Shown: in pieces, positions 31,676-40,547 of the stretch
How the letters are laid out: each line of letters begins with the position of its first letter
Position numbering within the stretch: the first letter of the stretch is position 1
Assembly: GCF_900114925.1 (NCBI RefSeq)
Contig: NZ_FOUR01000003.1
Coordinates: forward strand, 186,001 to 250,000
Length of the DNA stretch: 64,000 nucleotides
Source of the DNA: Marinobacter pelagius
Lineage (GTDB): Bacteria > Pseudomonadota > Gammaproteobacteria > Pseudomonadales > Oleiphilaceae
Direction of reading: 5' to 3'
Position numbers and translations under genes: made by a program
Notes under the pieces: generated by a model
The model's database searches: none
Told to the model about the DNA's origin: nothing
What the model saw: the letters and a program-made list of their open reading frames with translations, nothing else

Positions 31676-32929
31676 TCACATGCCGGCGAAGCTGAAATCC
31701 ACCTCCGGCCTTCGGCGGGCAATGATATCCGCCAACGCCGCGGCCGAGCCGCAGGAGTGGGTCCAGCCCAGGGTGCCGTGGCCGGTGTTGAGGTAGAGGT
31801 TAGCGAAGTGGCTCTTGCCGATGTAGGGAACGTTGGAAGGCGTGGCCGGGCGCAGGCCGGTCCAGAATTCGGCGCGGTCCCAGTCACCCGCCTCCGGCAT
31901 GACTTCGGCGGTGCGCCGGACGATGGCGCGGCAGCGGGTAAGATTAAGCTTTCGGCTGTAGCCACTGAGCTCAGCGGTGCCGGCAACCCGGAGCCGGTCG
32001 CCCAGGCGGGAGTAGACCAGTTTGTATTCGTCATCAGTCAGGCTGACCTTGAACGCCGCTTCCTCGTTCTTTACCGGCACCGTGATGGAATAGCCCTTGG
32101 CCGGATAGATATTCAGGGTGATACCCAATTGCCGCGCCAGGATGGCACTGTAGCTTCCCAGGCACAGCACATAGCTGTCGGCGCGCAGGGTTTCGTGGTG
32201 GCCATCCCTCAGGGTCTGGACACCGAGAATCCGGTCGCCGGCCTGGTCAAAGCCGAGAATATCGGTGCCATACCGGAACTCGACGCCGGCCTCTTCGCAC
32301 CGTTTGGCCAGCGCCTGGGTGAATTTGCGCGCGTCTCCGGACTCGTCCTCGGAAGTATAGGTCGCACCGGCAATGCGATCCTTGATCGGCGCCAGCGCAG
32401 GCTCCAGCTCCACCGCCCGGTTGGCGTCGATGATCTGACGATCACAGCCCAGATCCTGCATGATGCGGGTAGGCTCAAGAGCGCCATCGAATTCCTCGGG
32501 ATTGGTGTAGAAGTGGAGAATGCCCTTTTCCAGCTGGTCGTAATCCAGGCCCAGCTCTCTCCGCAACGCCTGGAGTTGGCTGCGGCTGTAGGTACCGAGA
32601 TTAACCATCTGGCGGATGTTATGGGCCGCCCTGGCGGAGGTGCACTCGGCCAGGAAGGCCAGCGCCCAGCGCCACTGGGCCGGATCAAGCCGAGGCCGGA
32701 ACAGCAACGGCGCATCGGACTGGAACAGCCATTTCAGAACCTTCAGCGGTGCCGACGGATTGGCCCAGGGTTCGGCATGGGATACTGAAATCTGGCCGCC
32801 GTTGGCATAACTGGTTTCCAGGCCGGCGCTACTCTGCCGGTCCACCACCGTAACCTGGTGTCCCTGTTTTTGCAGAAACCAGGCGGTGGTTGTGCCCACC
32901 ACACCTGCACCCAGAACCAGTATATGCAT
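31676..32929 (-). CDS. dadA: D-amino acid dehydrogenase DadA
   Basis: FAD-dependent membrane-associated enzyme that oxidises D-amino acids to 2-oxo acids and ammonia and feeds the respiratory chain. It has 417 residues. The N-terminal FAD motif is VLGAGVVGTTTAWFLQKQGH with an acidic end of strand 2 (VVDRQ). Family marks follow: ETSYANGGQISVSHAEPWAN, LYLNTGHGTLGWTHSCGSAA at the C-terminus, and ITLNIYPAKGYSITVP. No alanine racemase gene (dadX) is adjacent. It lies 82 nt from the REP triplet side to side and is not in an operon with the yciH gene upstream, which ends in a hairpin at 32948. Confidence 0.93.
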   Translation of the reverse strand: MHILVLGAGVVGTTTAWFLQKQGHQVTVVDRQSSAGLETSYANGGQISVSHAEPWANPSAPLKVLKWLFQSDAPLLFRPRLDPAQWRWALAFLAECTSARAAHNIRQMVNLGTYSRSQLQALRRELGLDYDQLEKGILHFYTNPEEFDGALEPTRIMQDLGCDRQIIDANRAVELEPALAPIKDRIAGATYTSEDESGDARKFTQALAKRCEEAGVEFRYGTDILGFDQAGDRILGVQTLRDGHHETLRADSYVLCLGSYSAILARQLGITLNIYPAKGYSITVPVKNEEAAFKVSLTDDEYKLVYSRLGDRLRVAGTAELSGYSRKLNLTRCRAIVRRTAEVMPEAGDWDRAEFWTGLRPATPSNVPYIGKSHFANLYLNTGHGTLGWTHSCGSAAALADIIARRRPEVDFSFAGM

Positions 32930-32947
32930 GCTTGCCTCCGGTCACAG

Positions 32948-32984
32948 AAATCCCTCAGCCCCCGGCTACGGGAGTGAGGGATTT
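32948..32984 (-). terminator. Hairpin between yciH and dadA
   Basis: A perfect 10-bp stem, AAATCCCTCA with TGAGGGATTT, encloses a further C/G-rich pairing region. It lies after yciH on the - strand and 19 bp before dadA. There is no long T-tract, so termination is likely but unproven. Confidence 0.5.
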
Positions 32985-33064
32985 CGTTGATTGCTCAGAA
33001 TTCGGGGAAACGCTGTATCACGCACTATTGTAACGTGAGCGAAAAAAGATTGCGTATCAGACGA

Positions 33065-33418
33065 TCAGCCACCGGCTTTCTTGACGGTCCACCCCTTCTG
33101 CTGCAGCAGGGGTACCAGAAGGTCACGGTGATCCCCCTGGATCTCCACCACACCATCCTTGATGGTACCGCCGGTGCCGCATTTGGCCTTGAGAACCTTG
33201 GCAAAAGCTTTCAGTTCCTTGTCATCGAGGGGAATGCCGGTTATCAGGGTCACCCCTTTGCCTTTACGCCCCTTGGTTTCGCGACTGACCCGGACAACCC
33301 CGTCACCCGCCGGTCGCGAGGGCTGGCCGCAGGTACACTGATCGACCGGATTCCGGCATTCCGGGCACATCTTGCCCTGCTCTGTGGAATAGACCAGACC
33401 GCCAGACCGATTCTTCAT
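33065..33418 (-). CDS. yciH: YciH/SUI1 family translation-initiation-factor-like protein
   Basis: Bacterial relative of eukaryotic eIF1/SUI1, 117 residues. An N-terminal zinc-ribbon-like part has four cysteines (MCPECRNPVDQCTCG, about 17-31). The SUI1 domain (about 40-117) contains VRVSRETKGRKGKGVTLITG, AKVLKAKCGTGGTIKDGVVE and IQGDHRDLLVPLLQQKGWTV. The role proposed for the family is tuning start-site fidelity on the ribosome. GGAGG four bases before ATG 33418 is a strong site. It is followed by a hairpin at 32948. It is downstream of the DUF4136 gene, with 24 bp between them, and may share its promoter. Confidence 0.92.
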   Translation of the reverse strand: MKNRSGGLVYSTEQGKMCPECRNPVDQCTCGQPSRPAGDGVVRVSRETKGRKGKGVTLITGIPLDDKELKAFAKVLKAKCGTGGTIKDGVVEIQGDHRDLLVPLLQQKGWTVKKAGG

Positions 33419-33442
33419 GGTGCCTCCGAGAGATTCCTCCGT

Positions 33443-33973
33443 TTACTCAAGGCCCGGAGGGTACTTCGAAAACATCTCGGACACCACCTCATCAATCAGC
33501 TCGCTGCGGGTTTCCGGCGACTGGCTCTCCCGGAGATAGCGACGGCTGGCGGCGCGCCAGACCACCTGGTCTGTTTCGTTATCCACCAGCTCGATGACCA
33601 GCTTGCCTTCCTGGATTTCACGCACGGGGGGCGGAGCCGCCAGCGCCCAGCCGAAATGACCGGTGCCAAAGCCAAATCCCAGGCCAACACCGCTCTGTTC
33701 CAGGCGCTCCTCCTCGACAATCTGCCAGCTGACCAGTAAATCGGCCTCGGCTTCGGCCACCTGGCGCATGGCCTTTCGGTTCAGCTCCCGCTCAACCGCC
33801 TGGCGCACCCGGTTGCCATCCAGGGAGACGAAGGAGGAATTACCCGCACTCGGTGCAAAGGCCCAGCTGGAATAATTGCCGAAAACCACCGCATCATCGT
33901 AATCGGTGACCACATTGGCGGCGCAACCGGCCAGCAGCAGCCCGGTGAACGCTATTGTCAGAAAACGCATCAT
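33443..33973 (-). CDS. DUF4136 family lipoprotein
   Basis: Periplasm-facing lipoprotein of 176 residues. The signal ends in lipobox LLAGC about residue 17. The mature domain has the DUF4136 pattern: YSSWAFAPSAGNSSFVSLDG with VERELNRKAMRQVAEAEADL, LLVSWQIVEEERLEQSGVG, a Gly-rich stretch GLGFGFGTGHFGW and EIQEGKLVIELVDNETDQVV. It ends in RSELIDEVVSEMFSKYPPG. The family is widespread, often near envelope stress genes, and has no known function. ATG 33973 has GGAG six bases upstream. It probably precedes yciH in a short operon. Confidence 0.88.
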   Translation of the reverse strand: MMRFLTIAFTGLLLAGCAANVVTDYDDAVVFGNYSSWAFAPSAGNSSFVSLDGNRVRQAVERELNRKAMRQVAEAEADLLVSWQIVEEERLEQSGVGLGFGFGTGHFGWALAAPPPVREIQEGKLVIELVDNETDQVVWRAASRRYLRESQSPETRSELIDEVVSEMFSKYPPGLE

Positions 33974-34056
33974 GATTGGCTCCTTACACAGCTCGTATGG
34001 AGTGTGACTGAGTTAAGTATACGCCTGCTACACGCATGCCGATGCCGTTTCGATCC

Positions 34057-34662
34057 TCAGGTTTCCAGAACGTAATCCAGCTTCTGGGCATTGCAGAACT
34101 GCGTAAACGCCTCCAGCTTGTCCATGGGCACAGACAGCCTGGCCAGAACGGAGGTTCCATAATCGATGCCATCGACACTGGCACCATGCACCTCGCACCA
34201 ATGCCGAAGCGGCTGCTCATCGGCAAAGGACATGGTTACCCGGGCCGGAGTCACCGGCTGCTGGACAACCCGGTCGACCGCCGACAACACGCTCTCCGCC
34301 GCCCCGGCATAGGCCCGCACCAGGCCGCCGGCACCGAGCTTGATGCCGCCGAAATAGCGGATCACCATCACCAGTATATCGCCCATATCCTTGTGCTGTA
34401 TCACGTTCAGGATGGGCTTGCCGGCCGTGCCTGAGGGCTCACCGTCGTCATTCATGGCCGCTTCCGCCGCCGACCCGGGGCGCCCGATCTGGTAAGCCCA
34501 GCAGATGTGCCGGGCATCCGGGTGGTCCTTGTGAGCCTGTTCCAGCCACTGATGGACCTCTTCCCGGGAACTCACCGGGGCGACACGGGCTATGAATCGG
34601 CTCTTCTTAACTTCGGTCTCCCGCTCAAGATAGCCTGCGGGTACCGGGTAATCTTTGTTCAT
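34057..34662 (-). CDS. yigZ: YigZ/IMPACT family protein
   Basis: A 201-residue protein of the UPF0029/YigZ family with two domains. The N-terminal IMPACT domain (about 1-130) has KKSRFIARVAPVSSREEV, RHICWAYQIG and NDDGEPSGTAGKPILNVIQH, with the conserved GEP-GTAG block, and RYFGGIKLGAGGLVRAYAGA. The C-terminal DUF1949 domain follows. In E. coli the protein is linked to translation or peptide metabolism but is not firmly assigned. It is placed 13 bp before the cpxA-like stop and is transcribed in the same direction, after the sensor kinase gene. Confidence 0.93.
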   Translation of the reverse strand: MNKDYPVPAGYLERETEVKKSRFIARVAPVSSREEVHQWLEQAHKDHPDARHICWAYQIGRPGSAAEAAMNDDGEPSGTAGKPILNVIQHKDMGDILVMVIRYFGGIKLGAGGLVRAYAGAAESVLSAVDRVVQQPVTPARVTMSFADEQPLRHWCEVHGASVDGIDYGTSVLARLSVPMDKLEAFTQFCNAQKLDYVLET

Positions 34663-34675
34663 GCAGAATCCTGTT

Positions 34676-36001
34676 TCATCCTTTTCCGGGCGTCTGGGCA
34701 GGAAGGAGGATCGTGACTTTCAGACCTCCCTCGTCGCTGTTGCCGGCGGAGATGGTACCACCGTGAGCCGCAACGATATCCCGGGCAATGGCCAGCCCCA
34801 GGCCCCAGCCCTTGCCACCCCGGGACTTGTCGGCCCGGAAGAACGGTTCAAATAACTGGCCCAGCATTTCCTCCGGTACCCCGGGCCCCTCATCCCGAAT
34901 TTCCAGAACCAGCTGTTTTGCAGACTTTGTGAGGCTCAAGTGAACCGACTTGCCCCCGGGGGTATGATCCAACGCATTCTGCAGGATGTTGTCCACTGCC
35001 CGCTGCAGTAATCCCGCATCACCGAGCATCCGGACATTGGCAACGTCGGGAGCCGCAACCAGTTTGCAGTCCACCTGCCGGTGCCTGGCGTAGTCGGCGG
35101 CATCTTCCAGAACGCGGTTTACCAGCGGCAGCGGGTCCACCGGCAACCGGTCAATTTCCTCACCCTGTTCGGTGATCCGGTAAAGGGTCAGGATCTGCCC
35201 GGTCATGGCCTCCAGGCGCTCGTTCTGGCGCAGGATGCTGGCCATCAGGGGCGCATCCGCACCGCTTTCACTGGCCAGCTCGATGGCCACCCGCTGGCGT
35301 GCCAGCGGCGTGCGCAGGTCGTGGGAGATATCCCGGAGCAGCTGGGTCTGGCGATCCAGCAGGTTGCACAATTGATCGGTCATGGCATTGAAGGCGGTTG
35401 CCAGCTGGCCCACCTCATCACGGCGACCGGCAATGTCTGCATTCACCCGGAGCGAGTTCTTGCCCGCCGCAATGGCCTGCGCCGTGGTTTCCATGTGTTT
35501 GAGCGGGCGGGACACCAGGCGGGCGATCCACCAGCAGGCCAGCGTTATCAGGACCGCGGCCAGCGCAAACTCTATGAACTTGAAGAACCCCGGATCCAGC
35601 CACCCCTCCCCGCTGACCCTGGGCCAGGCCACCAGACGATAGCTTTCGGAAACATCGATCACCGCCGGTTTCTGGGGGTTCCAGCTCGACCGCATCCGTT
35701 CCCGGATCGGTTCAGGCAGACGATCATCCTGTTCATCCCGTTCGATCAGGATAAGGTGAAGATCCAGCCGCTCGCCCTGGCTGCGAAGGAAGCGCCAGGC
35801 ATCGCCCCGGCCCTCGCGCTCCCGGATGTCGATGGCTTCCATGCCCAGGTCCCGAAGGCCCACCTGGCGCTCAATGGCCTGTCGCTCGCGATCCAGCAGG
35901 AAGCGGGTGGCCAGGTTACTGGCAACGACGGTGACCGCCATGGCCAGCCAGATGGACAGGAAAATCCGCCAGAACAGCGGAAACGTCATGGGTTTCTTCA
36001 C
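34676..36001 (-). CDS. cpxA: Sensor histidine kinase, CpxA-like
   Basis: Inner-membrane kinase of 441 residues for the envelope-stress two-component pair. Helices at about 10-30 and 142-163 bracket a periplasmic sensor domain of about 110 residues. The HAMP domain has SRPLKHMETTAQAIAAGKNS. The H-box RDISHDLRTPLARQR has the phosphorylated His at about 227. N-box LQRAVDNILQNALDHTP and G-boxes DEGPGVPEEM and GGKGWGLGLAIARDIV follow. The GTG start overlaps the cpxR stop (GTGA), so translation is coupled. The divergent CpxP/Spy-like gene at 36863 supports the Cpx assignment. The sequence is also similar to other OmpR-class kinases, so the name is partly from context. Confidence 0.82.
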   Translation of the reverse strand: MKKPMTFPLFWRIFLSIWLAMAVTVVASNLATRFLLDRERQAIERQVGLRDLGMEAIDIREREGRGDAWRFLRSQGERLDLHLILIERDEQDDRLPEPIRERMRSSWNPQKPAVIDVSESYRLVAWPRVSGEGWLDPGFFKFIEFALAAVLITLACWWIARLVSRPLKHMETTAQAIAAGKNSLRVNADIAGRRDEVGQLATAFNAMTDQLCNLLDRQTQLLRDISHDLRTPLARQRVAIELASESGADAPLMASILRQNERLEAMTGQILTLYRITEQGEEIDRLPVDPLPLVNRVLEDAADYARHRQVDCKLVAAPDVANVRMLGDAGLLQRAVDNILQNALDHTPGGKSVHLSLTKSAKQLVLEIRDEGPGVPEEMLGQLFEPFFRADKSRGGKGWGLGLAIARDIVAAHGGTISAGNSDEGGLKVTILLPAQTPGKG

Positions 36002-36684
36002 ACGGGCACCCGATAGCTGTAGCCAAGCCCGCGCACGGTTTCGATCCGTGGTGGGTCGTCATTACCCAGTTTCTTGCGAAGGTTACTGATGTGCATGTCG
36101 AGGGTCCGGTCATAGGCCTCAAGCCGACGCCCGAGGGCCCACTGCATGAGATCGGTCTTGCGTACCACACTTCCGGCATGGGCCAGCAGGACCTGAAGCA
36201 CCTCGTATTCGGTTGCCGTCAGGTCCAGAGGCTCGTCGTTCTGATAGATGCGACGGTGGGCGGGCTCCACCCTCAGGTCGCCATATTTCCGGTTGTCGTT
36301 GACCTCCGCCTTCTGGTCCCAGGCGATGCGCCGGAGCAGGGCCTGCAGTCGGGCCACCAGTTCCCTCGGGTTGCAGGGCTTGGGAATGTAATCATCCGCG
36401 CCGACCTCGAAGCCGACAATGCGATCGGTCTCATCCCCCCGGGCAGTGAGCAACACCACTGGAAGGTGGGTCTGGGCGCGCAGCTCCCGCAACACATCCA
36501 GCCCGCTGATATCCGGCAGCATGATATCCAGTACCACGATGTCACAATCCTGGCCGAGGGCCAGGGCAAGACCGTCGCGGCCATTGGCGGCCTCACGCAC
36601 GGTAAAGCCCTGATTGGCCAGGTAGCGGGCGAGAAGCTCTCTCAGCTCCTGATCGTCTTCAACCAGCAAAACCCTGTTCTGCAT
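35998..36684 (-). CDS. cpxR: OmpR-family response regulator, CpxR-like
   Basis: Transcriptional regulator of 228 residues. ATG 36684, with GGAGG seven bases upstream, is chosen over GTG 36699. The receiver domain (1-120) has the acidic pair in VLLVEDDQEL, phosphoacceptor Asp at about 53 in VVLDIMLPDISG and the LTAR and YIPKPCNPREL ends. The C-terminal winged helix (about 130-228) has LDLTATEYEVLQVLLAHAGS, SVVRKTDLMQWALGRRLEAY and DRTLDMHISNLRKKLG, as in CpxR. It likely controls the divergent cpxP-like gene and its own operon; a candidate CpxR box is at 36756. Confidence 0.88.
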   Translation of the reverse strand: MQNRVLLVEDDQELRELLARYLANQGFTVREAANGRDGLALALGQDCDIVVLDIMLPDISGLDVLRELRAQTHLPVVLLTARGDETDRIVGFEVGADDYIPKPCNPRELVARLQALLRRIAWDQKAEVNDNRKYGDLRVEPAHRRIYQNDEPLDLTATEYEVLQVLLAHAGSVVRKTDLMQWALGRRLEAYDRTLDMHISNLRKKLGNDDPPRIETVRGLGYSYRVPV

Positions 36685-36755
36685 TCCTGTACCTCCCACT
36701 GAACTGCAAGAAGTCTAACACGGCCTCCGGAATGCGCTGATTTGGCGGAAATTCC

Positions 36756-36771
36756 TTTGCATAACCTTTAC
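36756..36771. promoter_or_regulatory. Candidate CpxR box
   Basis: TTTGC-N6-TTTAC at 36756-36771 is close to the inverted form of the GTAAA-N5/6-GTAAA CpxR consensus, with one mismatch in one half. It lies between cpxR (starts 36684) and cpxP (starts 36863) and could serve both. Confidence 0.4.
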
Positions 36772-36862
36772 AGAGCCCTGACACCGGTTGACGCGAGGGG
36801 GCCTTACCATGGCAATCACTGAACGACTGGCCGATACCCGGCTGAAACGAAGAGGATCCAAC

Positions 36863-37231
36863 ATGAAAAAATCCAGAGTATCCCTGATTGCCGCCAGCGC
36901 CCTGGCAACGGCCCTTCTGGCCTCCAGCCCCCAGGCTTTTGCCGGTAACCACGGCAAGGACTACAACGGCAAGGGCGATATGACCGAACTGTGCGAGCAG
37001 TTCCGTGAGGGCAAGGGAAAATTCAGCCCCGAGAACCGGAAGGCCCGGATGGAAGAGCGCCGCGCCGAGGCCGACAAGCGCCACGCGGCCATGGCTGACC
37101 GGCTCGAACTGACCGGGGAGCAGCGAAAGGTCTGGGACGAGATCCGTCAGGAGCGTCGTGAGAAACACGAACAGCGTGCCGCCAGGTGGCAGGAGAAAAT
37201 GGCAGAGCGCTGCGCCGCCAAACAGGAGTGA
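36863..37231 (+). CDS. cpxP: CpxP/Spy-family periplasmic protein
   Basis: Small periplasmic chaperone-like adaptor of 122 residues. ATG 36863 has GAGGA six bases upstream and starts a normal signal peptide ending in SSPQAFA. The mature protein is helical and basic, rich in Arg, Lys and Glu. It has the LTxxQ-type motif LELTGEQRKVWDEIRQERRE near residue 80, the hallmark of CpxP/Spy. CpxP relatives lower CpxA activity and bind misfolded proteins. A second LTxxQ copy, usual in CpxP, is not clear, so a Spy-like role remains possible. The frame upstream of 36863 lacks a signal and is not used. Confidence 0.85.
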   Translation: MKKSRVSLIAASALATALLASSPQAFAGNHGKDYNGKGDMTELCEQFREGKGKFSPENRKARMEERRAEADKRHAAMADRLELTGEQRKVWDEIRQERREKHEQRAARWQEKMAERCAAKQE

Positions 37232-37252
37232 TCAGTCGGCGGGTTCTGGCGT

Positions 37253-38449
37253 ATGGTATCGGGTACGCATCAACAATGTATCCGAACCATGGCCGAATCC
37301 GCACCGCTGACCCTGCAGACCTGCACAAGCATCACCGACATTCCTCAGGAAGACTGGGAACGCCTGGCAGGTCGCACCAATCCGTTCCTGCGTTATGAAT
37401 TCTTCCAGAGCCTGGAAGAATCCGGATGCACCACCGCAGAAACCGGCTGGCAACCGTGCCACCTGGTATTCCGGCGAGGCAGCGTCATCGTTGGCGTTGC
37501 CCCCGGCTACCTCAAAAGCCATTCCATGGGTGAGTATGTGTTTGACTGGGCCTGGGCGGATGCCTATCAGCGTTATGGCCAGGACTACTACCCCAAGCTA
37601 CTGATTGCCGTCCCGTTTACCCCTTCCCGGGGGCCTCGCCTGTTGCTCGAGGACAGTCTCAGGGTCAACCTGTCGGGCGGCACCATGGCGGAGTTACTGG
37701 ACGGTCTTATCGGTCAACTCGGAGCCCATTCCTGGCACCTGCTGTTTCCCGATGAGCGGGATCAGGCGTTGCTCAGCCACCCGGACCAGCTGCACCGGAT
37801 CGGCTGCCAGTTTCACTGGCACAACCGGGACTATTCGGAGTTTGACGACTTCCTGGCCGAACTCACCTCCCGCAAACGCAAATCCATCCGCAAGGAACGG
37901 CGCCAGGTGGCCGAACAAGGCATCCGCTTCGAACGATTTTCAGGAACCGGTATTCCCGACCACGTGCTGTCCGCCTTCTATGTGTTCTACCAGGCCACCT
38001 ACCTCAAACGAGGCCAGCGCCCGTACCTGAACAAAACCTTCTTCACCCTGCTGCGCGAGCGCCTGCCGGAACATCTGCACATCATCATGGCGGTGCGGGA
38101 TGGCCAGATGATCGCCGGTGCGCTGTTCCTCAGTGGCGCGGACACCCTGTACGGCCGCTACTGGGGCTGCCTGGAGGAGTACAACCACCTGCATTTCGAA
38201 ACCTGCTACTACCAGGGCATAGAACTGGCCATAGAACTCGGGCTCAGGCGTTTTGACGCCGGTGCCCAGGGCGAGCACAAGCTGGTCAGAGGGTTCGAAC
38301 CAACCCTCACCCACTCCTGGCACGGTATCGCCCATCCCGGTTTTCGGGAGGCCATCCAGGAATTTACCGAAGACGAAGCTGCGCAGGTACAGGCCTATTA
38401 CCGGGAAGCACTCACTCTCCTCCCCTATCGCCAACAAGAGTCGGATTAA
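37253..38449 (+). CDS. FemAB/GNAT-like acyltransferase family protein (DUF482 type)
   Basis: A 398-residue protein with tandem GNAT-like folds, of the type called peptidogalycan biosynthesis/DUF482. Start choice is uncertain: ATG 37253 and ATG 37289 are both weakly supported, and MAESAPLTLQ from 37289 fits better as a protein start. Conserved parts are NPFLRYEFFQSLEESGCTTA, GEYVFDWAWADAYQRYGQDY, RKRKSIRKERRQVAEQGIRF, GQMIAGALFLSGADTLYGRY and FDAGAQGEHKLVRGFEPTLT. This pattern is typical of the family, which is common in proteobacteria and has no firm substrate. It follows the cpxP-like gene by 21 bp, perhaps co-transcribed. Confidence 0.78.
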   Translation: MVSGTHQQCIRTMAESAPLTLQTCTSITDIPQEDWERLAGRTNPFLRYEFFQSLEESGCTTAETGWQPCHLVFRRGSVIVGVAPGYLKSHSMGEYVFDWAWADAYQRYGQDYYPKLLIAVPFTPSRGPRLLLEDSLRVNLSGGTMAELLDGLIGQLGAHSWHLLFPDERDQALLSHPDQLHRIGCQFHWHNRDYSEFDDFLAELTSRKRKSIRKERRQVAEQGIRFERFSGTGIPDHVLSAFYVFYQATYLKRGQRPYLNKTFFTLLRERLPEHLHIIMAVRDGQMIAGALFLSGADTLYGRYWGCLEEYNHLHFETCYYQGIELAIELGLRRFDAGAQGEHKLVRGFEPTLTHSWHGIAHPGFREAIQEFTEDEAAQVQAYYREALTLLPYRQQESD

Positions 38450-38504
38450 CTTCTATACTGGTGTGAACTAAATCAACTTTCGGGTCTGAACGGGATGCAC
38501 TGCC

Positions 38505-39170
38505 ATGATTCGTGAGCTCCTGCCTGACATTCTCCTTTCGCAAAGCAGCCTGATGATTATCGCCCTGGCCGCCCTGGTAATCGCGGTTATCGCGGTATTC
38601 CAGGCGGGCCGGATCCGGAATGCCTACCAGGAAAGGGTGGAACTGCTGGAAGAGAAAACCTCAACCCTCTGGCGGGAAGTGGATGAAATGAGAGTGACCG
38701 GGTTCGACAGCGAGCCACCGGTACTGACAGAAAGCCCCGAAGGACAGAACAGCGACGCGCGCTACCGCACCGAAAAAGCGGCCTATGACCGACTCTGGCC
38801 ACAGATCTGGCACCTGTATGACCGCGTTGGCGCCTTCCTGCGGGCCGTGGAAGCCGGAGACCCGCCAGGCGAGCTGCGGCTTGATGCCCGCAATGCCGCC
38901 CTGGATGCCCGGGCGCGGCTCAACAACAACCGCCCTTTCTGCTGCGATACCGCCGAGCACCTGATCACCCAGCTGATTGATGTGGAAATCAAGGCCCACC
39001 TGACCGCGTGCCAATATCTGGATGACCTGAAAGACGCCGGAGGCCATCCCTCTGACCATGACCGCCGGGTGATGAGGGATAAGTGCAGTGCCCTGCACGA
39101 CCACGAGGCGCGGGAATTGATGACCCAGCTGGTCCAGGTCATCCGCAAACGAACCCTGAATAACGGCTAA
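38505..39170 (+). CDS. Membrane-anchored coiled-coil hypothetical protein
   Basis: A 221-residue protein that I cannot assign. A single N-terminal helix (about 17-35, SLMIIALAALVIAVIAVF) is followed by a coiled coil (RIRNAYQERVELLEEKTSTL, about 36-62). A mainly helical domain has YDRLWPQIWHLYDRVGAFLR and CCDTAEHLITQLIDVEIKAH. The CC pair could be redox-active or structural. It starts at ATG 38505 with a weak ribosome site. It is convergent with pncB, with an 18-bp gap. It may be a stress-related inner-membrane protein, but that is a guess. Confidence 0.6.
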   Translation: MIRELLPDILLSQSSLMIIALAALVIAVIAVFQAGRIRNAYQERVELLEEKTSTLWREVDEMRVTGFDSEPPVLTESPEGQNSDARYRTEKAAYDRLWPQIWHLYDRVGAFLRAVEAGDPPGELRLDARNAALDARARLNNNRPFCCDTAEHLITQLIDVEIKAHLTACQYLDDLKDAGGHPSDHDRRVMRDKCSALHDHEARELMTQLVQVIRKRTLNNG

Positions 39171-39188
39171 CCGTCAGGGGCCTGAAAC

Positions 39189-40547
39189 CTAGACTGAAAC
39201 CCGGGCGAGTGTCTCGGCCTGGAGCGTCTTGAGCTCCTCGCTGATGGTCACTCTGAGCGGTTCTGCCCGCTCGATTCCGAGCAGGCGTTCCGGAAGGGCT
39301 TTCAACCGGGCATCCGCTTGCCGGACCTGTTCGTCGAGGGGCGGAACCGCGCCTGCCACTGTCCGGCCATTTTCCATCACCACCTCCAGAAGCGGCTTGC
39401 CGTCGTGCTGTTCATGACTCAGGGCCACAATGTCTCCGCTGACCCGACCACTGCTGTCGAACTGTCGGAATACCTGTTTGGCACCGGGGTAGGACACCTT
39501 GCCCGACGAGCTTTTCATCTTAGGTTCCCCGGCGTACTGCGTGAGTTTGTAGGCCAGTTCCAGGGATGGGGCATCCACGGCGACGCCGATGGAGGTGCCG
39601 ACGCCGAAGGCATCAATGGGGGCGCCCTCTTCCAGTAACCGGGCGATGCCGTACTCATCCAGGCCACCGCTGGCGACGATCTTGATGTCCTGATAGCCGG
39701 CGTCATCGAGGATTTTACGGCAGTCCTTCGCTTCGGCGCCCAGGTCTCCGGAGTCCAGGCGAATCGCTCCGACACGGGCATCAGGATCGCTTTTGAGCCA
39801 TTCCACAATACGCCGGACCGCCCGCCGGCTGTCGTAGGTATCCACCAGCAATGTTGTGCCCGGGTAGAGCGTGGCGTAGACCTGGAAGGCCTCAAGCTCC
39901 CGTGGATAGGCCTGTACGAAGCTGTGGGCCATGGTGCCGGTCACTTCCAGGCCGAAATCCAGGCCTGCCAGGACATTGCTGGTGGCTGACAGCCCTGCCA
40001 GGCGATAGGCGCGGGCACTCCGGTGCCCGGCATCGACACCATGCATCCGGCGCAACCCGAAGTCCGCCACCGAGCGGCCCCGGGCTGCCAGCGCCACCCG
40101 CACCGCCTTGGAGGCCAGCACGGACTCCAGGTGTACATAGTTCATCACCAGGCTTTCCAGCAGCTGCGCCTCGGCGATGGGGGCTTCGATTTCAAGCAGC
40201 GGTTCCTGGGGGAACACCGGTGTGCCCTCCGGCATTGCACGCACGGTGCCACTGAAACGGAAGCCTCTCAGCCATTCCAGAAATCCCTCCTGGAACCGGT
40301 TCAGTTGTCTTAGCCGGGAGATGTGATCATCGGTGAACCGGAGGTTTTCCAGCACCTCGCAGATATTGCGCTGGCCACAGGCGAGTACAAAATTGCGGTG
40401 CTCGGGCATGTCGCGGAAAAACAGACTGAACACGGCCCGTTCCTGCATGCCTTCGGACCAGTAGGCCTGGGCCATGGCCAGTTCGTAAAGATCAACCAGC
40501 AGGGGCAGATCCTGTTCCCGAATCAATGAATGGCCTCCTGGTATCAT
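39189..40547 (-). CDS. pncB: Nicotinate phosphoribosyltransferase PncB
   Basis: Makes nicotinate mononucleotide from nicotinate and PRPP with ATP, the entry step of the salvage (Preiss-Handler) pathway. It has 452 residues from ATG 40547; the frame open to 40685 lies inside pncA. Family marks are LVDLYELAMAQAYW at the N-terminus, SVADFGLRRMHGVDAGHRSA with the substrate-binding region, ETGTMAHSF-like VTGTMAHSFVQAYP, TLLVDTYDSRRAVRRIVEWL, AIRLDSGDLGAEAKDCRKIL and ASGGLDEYGIARLLEEGAPI. The ATG overlaps the pncA stop codon by ATGA, so the two enzymes of salvage are translated together. Confidence 0.93.
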   Translation of the reverse strand: MIPGGHSLIREQDLPLLVDLYELAMAQAYWSEGMQERAVFSLFFRDMPEHRNFVLACGQRNICEVLENLRFTDDHISRLRQLNRFQEGFLEWLRGFRFSGTVRAMPEGTPVFPQEPLLEIEAPIAEAQLLESLVMNYVHLESVLASKAVRVALAARGRSVADFGLRRMHGVDAGHRSARAYRLAGLSATSNVLAGLDFGLEVTGTMAHSFVQAYPRELEAFQVYATLYPGTTLLVDTYDSRRAVRRIVEWLKSDPDARVGAIRLDSGDLGAEAKDCRKILDDAGYQDIKIVASGGLDEYGIARLLEEGAPIDAFGVGTSIGVAVDAPSLELAYKLTQYAGEPKMKSSSGKVSYPGAKQVFRQFDSSGRVSGDIVALSHEQHDGKPLLEVVMENGRTVAGAVPPLDEQVRQADARLKALPERLLGIERAEPLRVTISEELKTLQAETLARVSV

